Positions 6,379 through 9,343 of a stretch of 9,343 nt of DNA are shown piece by piece; the first letter of the stretch is position 1, and every line of letters begins with the position of its first letter. The notes under the pieces are model-generated. The model saw nothing but the letters and a program-made list of their open reading frames with translations, did no database searches and had not been told where the DNA came from. The stretch comes from Candidatus Poseidoniales archaeon (lineage in GTDB: Archaea; Thermoplasmatota; Poseidoniia; MGIII; CG-Epi1): positions 1-9,343 of the forward strand of contig DQOP01000117.1 in the NCBI GenBank assembly GCA_015658585.1. The letters are read 5' to 3'. A program made the position numbers and the translations under genes.

Positions 6379-6932
6379 GTATTGCTGATATCGCAAAATC
6401 CGTCATAAAAAGTATCAATGATGGAGATACGTTAGCTACGGTCACCCTCCCTGCATCTAATTTTCACGAGGGAACTGTTAAACTGGCTACCGTCCTTTTG
6501 GGGAAGAAACTCGGTGGAATTTACATAACTACTTCCAGACCCTCCTCACATATTATTACAGAATTGGAGGAGGCAAAGGCGAACCTATCGGATTTGTACT
6601 TTGTCGATCTGGTGTCCATGACTGTCGGTGGCAATACTGACGATGCAAGAACGTTGTTCATTGAGTCTCCCACCATGCTGGAATCAATTCTCTTGAATAT
6701 CACCCTCTTGGAAAGGAGATTGAAATCAAAAAGAATATTTGTAATATTTGACTCGATCAATGGGCTGAGTATCTACTCCACACCTATGGTTTTGAAGGAA
6801 TTCATCAATGTTCTTGGGAATTCGATGCGGATCAAGTCCATTTACACTATGCTGATGACTGTCGAAGAACAGACTGATGATGACCTTGCAGCAGCGTTAG
6901 AGTTATTATCTGACACCATGATAGGTACCTGA
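6375..6932 (+). CDS. P-loop-less RecA/KaiC-like protein (DUF835/DUF7504-like)
   Basis: This 185-residue protein shares the KaiC core order but has no Walker A: the position that should hold GxxGxGK reads LPASNFHEGTVKLA (25-38). The strand GGIYITTSRPSSHI (47-60), the DLYFVDLVS block (73-81), the SPTMLESILLNI helix (98-109) and the Walker B-like IFVIFDSINGLSIYS (121-135) match a group of degenerate archaeal RecA-like proteins often found beside KaiC homologues. It probably cannot hydrolyse ATP and may be a structural or sensory subunit (inference). The ATG at 6375 was chosen because it overlaps the upstream stop (ATGA) and follows a GGAGG at 6358-6362. A GTG at 6345 would add ten unconserved-looking residues. 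The gene ends 2 bp before the next. Confidence 0.82.
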   Translation: MSIADIAKSVIKSINDGDTLATVTLPASNFHEGTVKLATVLLGKKLGGIYITTSRPSSHIITELEEAKANLSDLYFVDLVSMTVGGNTDDARTLFIESPTMLESILLNITLLERRLKSKRIFVIFDSINGLSIYSTPMVLKEFINVLGNSMRIKSIYTMLMTVEEQTDDDLAAALELLSDTMIGT

Positions 6933-6934
6933 AA

Positions 6935-7696
6935 ATGGCCGATATAGTATCCACCGGTATAGAAAGGCTCGACGAGGCTTTAATCGATGGGAAGGGGATC
7001 ACCATGGGAAGTACAGTCCTGATACAAGGTTCTTCAGGTTCCGGGAAGGAGCTGCTATCAAAACAATTCGCTTCGGCTGGAATTGGTTCCGAGAATGTGG
7101 TTTACTTCTCGACCGACGAAACGTCGGACGAATTGATTGATACCTTTGAGCAATACCGCTGGCCTACGGACCTTCGTATCGTTAACATTGGAACACAGTA
7201 TTTCGAAAAGGTCTTGTCACGTGAATTACAAGCATCCCGATTCAAACAGGAAGGGCTTTCAGTCGCTGAACTTAGGAACATTGGATCCTATGGTTCTACA
7301 GCCGACCAGATCAATTTCGTTGCTGATATGACCTATGAGATCTCAAAACTGAGATCCCCGTTCAGGGTCGTTATAGACTCCCTGGATTTCTTCTTACAAT
7401 ATTACAATCCTGGCGATGTTCTTTCTGCTATGAGAACTATCAAGGAATATGCGCAAGCAAATGGAGGGACTGTGATGTACACCGTCACGGAGGGTGCTCA
7501 TGAAGCAAGGCTCCAGAGCCAGATGGAAGCAATTTCGGATGTGGTTATCCAGCTTGAGGTCGGTCGAATGGCATCTGAGTTTGAAAATCGACTGATTATC
7601 AAGAAAATACGAAATCATCCCGAAAAGGCGGCAGTAATGATCTACGCTGTAACTGAGCACGGAATTACGCCAGAGATGATTACCCGTGTTGCCTGA
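6935..7696 (+). CDS. KaiC-like RecA-superfamily protein with altered Walker A (GSGKE)
   Basis: This is a 253-residue single-domain KaiC homologue starting with VSTGIERLDEALIDGKG (5-21). Walker A is GSSGSGKE (32-39): the Lys is kept, but the Ser/Thr that ligates Mg2+ is Glu39. Acidic residues D61/E62 occupy the usual catalytic region and Walker B is RVVIDSLDF (144-152, D148). The C-terminal part has NRLIIKKIRNHPEK (218-231), the counterpart of the KaiC KMRG region, followed by short strands typical of the family end. Nucleotide binding may persist while Mg-dependent hydrolysis is altered, although GKE variants do exist among archaeal KaiC-like proteins. The start lies 2 bp after the previous stop. 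It is the third RecA-fold gene in a row and differs strongly from the first, so this is not a recent tandem duplication. Confidence 0.87.
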   Translation: MADIVSTGIERLDEALIDGKGITMGSTVLIQGSSGSGKELLSKQFASAGIGSENVVYFSTDETSDELIDTFEQYRWPTDLRIVNIGTQYFEKVLSRELQASRFKQEGLSVAELRNIGSYGSTADQINFVADMTYEISKLRSPFRVVIDSLDFFLQYYNPGDVLSAMRTIKEYAQANGGTVMYTVTEGAHEARLQSQMEAISDVVIQLEVGRMASEFENRLIIKKIRNHPEKAAVMIYAVTEHGITPEMITRVA

Positions 7697-7715
7697 ACTG
7701 CACTGAAACTTCTCA

Positions 7716-8318
7716 ATGAATATACCGGCCTTGCTCGCTTTACTGGCGTTTATTGTGCCGATGTGCTTTACACCTGGGCCAAACAATGTTCTCTGTGCGG
7801 CCCACGGTTCTCGTCATGGGGTAAGAAAAACCGTTCCTTTGATAGGAGGGATGGCCGTTGGATGGTCCATACTTGGAGTGGGAATTGCTGCCGGGGCAAC
7901 CTTCCTAGAGGAAAACGAATCTATCTTCCAAATCATCTCCTATCTAGGGGCTGTGTACATCGCTTATCTGGGCTATAGGGTTGCTACTGCTTCTATGATT
8001 GAAGATCAAGAAGAGGCTAAAGGTGTACTGGGCCCCTGGACTGGATTTGTTCTTCAGATTGTAAATGGCAAGGCGTGGATTCATTTCCTAGTGATGATGA
8101 CTACATTTGGAGCTACATTTGGAACGGGCTTTGAGCACAAAATGGCCCTCGTATTGTTGAATCTCTCTTTTGGATTTCCGGCTGTTCTGAGTTGGACGGC
8201 ATTTGGGACCTTACTCAAACGGATTTTCAGTGATGAAGAATCGGGGATGTGGTTGAATCGTGTGCTAGGACTATTGCTTTTCCTTGTTGCTGTGTGGATT
8301 GCTTTGCCACACGAATGA
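7716..8318 (+). CDS. LysE/RhtB-family amino-acid exporter
   Basis: This is an integral membrane exporter of 200 residues, the standard length for the family. It has about six hydrophobic segments, the signature TPGPNN in FTPGPNNVL (18-26), the following GSRHGVRKTVPLIGGMAVGW (31-50), and the conserved Q-x-x-N block (QIVNGKAWIHF, 114-124) that begins the second half. Relatives expel amino acids or derivatives such as lysine, threonine, homoserine, cysteine or O-acetylserine. The TPGPNN plus HG-x4-G pattern resembles the cysteine/O-acetylserine exporter type, but the substrate is not established. It starts 19 bp after the last KaiC-like gene. Co-transcription is possible, and no separate promoter stands out. 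Confidence 0.88.
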   Translation: MNIPALLALLAFIVPMCFTPGPNNVLCAAHGSRHGVRKTVPLIGGMAVGWSILGVGIAAGATFLEENESIFQIISYLGAVYIAYLGYRVATASMIEDQEEAKGVLGPWTGFVLQIVNGKAWIHFLVMMTTFGATFGTGFEHKMALVLLNLSFGFPAVLSWTAFGTLLKRIFSDEESGMWLNRVLGLLLFLVAVWIALPHE

Positions 8319-8353
8319 GGCACACTTTAGTACTAGAATACAAACTACGGAAT

Positions 8354-9319
8354 ATGAGAAGAGGTGCCCTAATGTTTGTATGTGCCGTTTTCGCACTGAT
8401 TTTGGCTACGGGTTCAGCGAACGCTGAGAATGAACCTACTGATGATGAAAGTAATGTGATTATTGATGTTGTTCTACCTGTTGCGCTAGCATTCATCATG
8501 TTCTCTCTTGGCATTGGGTTGAATGTGGATGATTTCATGCTGGTTGCCAAAGAACCCAAAGTTTTCGCCATCGGTGTCGTGAATCAAATGATCGTTTTGC
8601 CGATAATGGGGTTTGCCATCGCCACTGGTTTGGATCTATCTGCAGAATTAGCCGTGGGTTTGATGATCCTGGCCTGTTGCCCTGGTGGTGTTACTTCCAA
8701 TATTCTGACTAAACTTGCTAATGGCGATACTGCGCTTTCGGTCTCTTATACGGCAGTAGTAAGTGTTGTCACCGTAATCACTTTACCTCTGATTGTTGGT
8801 TTCTCGATGGACCATTTCATGGATGCAGATGCACCAGACATTGATATTCTAGGTCTCGGAATGACTATGTTTCTCTTGACTACGATTCCTGTGGGCCTTG
8901 GTATGGCCGTTCGGCACTTCTCAGCGGAGACGGCTGATAAGATGGACAAGGGTGTCAGTATGGTCGCCACTGGACTATTTGTCATAATTGTCCTCGCTGC
9001 TATTGCAACCGAATGGGATACTTTGATGGACAATATCGGGAAGCTTGGTCCTGCGGTCATAATACTCAATGTCCTGATGCTCGCAATTGGATACAAGAGT
9101 GCTGAATTTCTGGATCTGGACGCCAAACGAGCCACTACTGTTTCAATAGAGAGTGGAATTCAGAATGCCACTGTGGGAATAACTATCGGGGGATTGATCC
9201 TGGCCGACCCGGATGGAGGGATCTCCACACTTAGTCTGCCTTCCGGCGTCTATGGGGTGTTGATGTATCCTGTAATTGCTCCATTCATCTACTGGCGTGC
9301 AATGTATTTGGAAGACTAG
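8354..9319 (+). CDS. BASS-family sodium-dependent symporter
   Basis: This is a bile acid:sodium symporter family membrane protein of 321 residues with about nine or ten helices. It takes up organic anions with Na+; in microbes these are often keto acids, pantoate or other carboxylates rather than bile acids. Both family crossover signatures are present: CCPGGVTSNILTKLANGDTA (108-127) and ESGIQNATVGITIGG (266-280). They bind Na+ in characterised homologues. The ATG at 8354 was chosen because it gives a textbook signal peptide (MRRGALMFVCAVFALILATG, then SANA as a cleavage site near residue 24), followed by an acidic linker before the first transport helix. An ATG at 8315 overlaps the LysE stop (ATGA) and would add 13 residues. 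The TTTAGTACTAGAATA stretch before 8354 may be a weak promoter. Confidence 0.87.
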   Translation: MRRGALMFVCAVFALILATGSANAENEPTDDESNVIIDVVLPVALAFIMFSLGIGLNVDDFMLVAKEPKVFAIGVVNQMIVLPIMGFAIATGLDLSAELAVGLMILACCPGGVTSNILTKLANGDTALSVSYTAVVSVVTVITLPLIVGFSMDHFMDADAPDIDILGLGMTMFLLTTIPVGLGMAVRHFSAETADKMDKGVSMVATGLFVIIVLAAIATEWDTLMDNIGKLGPAVIILNVLMLAIGYKSAEFLDLDAKRATTVSIESGIQNATVGITIGGLILADPDGGISTLSLPSGVYGVLMYPVIAPFIYWRAMYLED

Positions 9320-9320
9320 G

Positions 9321-9331
9321 ACTTAAATAAT
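9321..9331 (+). promoter_or_regulatory. TATA-like box for a gene beyond the window
   Basis: ACTTAAATAAT just after the BASS stop resembles an archaeal box A. A leaderless ATG would be expected about 25 nt further on, at or just past the window end. Confidence 0.3.
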
Positions 9332-9343
9332 TCAAACTCATAA

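Noticed and set aside
5566..7696. A circadian KaiABC-type clock
   Set aside because: Each protein has a single KaiC domain, no KaiA or KaiB is present, and single-domain KaiC homologues are widespread in archaea with other roles.
8249..8353. Earlier start of the BASS gene inside the LysE gene
   Set aside because: The extra residues are Cys-rich, antithetical to a signal peptide start and lie over LysE coding sequence; ATG at 8354 yields a clean signal peptide.

Overview
The window looks like part of a planktonic marine euryarchaeote chromosome, most likely Marine Group II (Candidatus Poseidoniales) or a close relative. The support is a surface protein of Asp-rich thrombospondin type 3 (TSP3) repeats ending in a PGF-CTERM-like anchor, several KaiC/RecA-like genes, archaeal TATA elements about 26-35 bp upstream of start codons (little or no leader), tight ATGA overlaps, and an archaeal-style methylmalonyl-CoA epimerase. 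The assignment is inferred from gene style, not from a marker gene. No rRNA, tRNA, CRISPR array or transposase was seen.

Left part (1-1700). The first gene is cut off by the window start. It encodes the C-terminal part of a secreted, calcium-binding-type protein with three near-identical 66-bp repeats, a pacifastin-like cysteine domain and a PGF-CTERM-like tail. A methylmalonyl-CoA epimerase gene follows (propionyl-CoA/methylmalonyl-CoA metabolism). An ATG overlapping its stop codon begins a class I SAM methyltransferase that is broken inside motif I by a TAG and then loses similarity to the family. From the other side, a short minus-strand ORF runs into the same spot. The region looks like a deletion scar between two genes that once pointed at each other.

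Middle (1700-5079). A GT4-type glycosyltransferase on the minus strand is divergent from a large OPT-family transporter on the plus strand. The 89 bp between them carries one TATA-like element for each gene.

Right part (5080-9343). All genes are on the plus strand and tightly packed. They are an unrecognised acidic protein, three RecA/KaiC-fold proteins in a row (one with an intact Walker A, one with no P-loop, one with a P-loop whose Ser/Thr is Glu), a LysE/RhtB-type exporter, and a BASS-family sodium symporter with an apparent signal peptide. The four-gene block of unknown protein plus KaiC-like trio has gaps of 6, -4 and 2 bp and is the best candidate here for an uncharacterised system. 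The spacing suggests translational coupling, and the graded loss of ATPase motifs suggests a heteromeric regulatory or motor-like complex. The flanking transporters (OPT, LysE, BASS) may be neighbours only.
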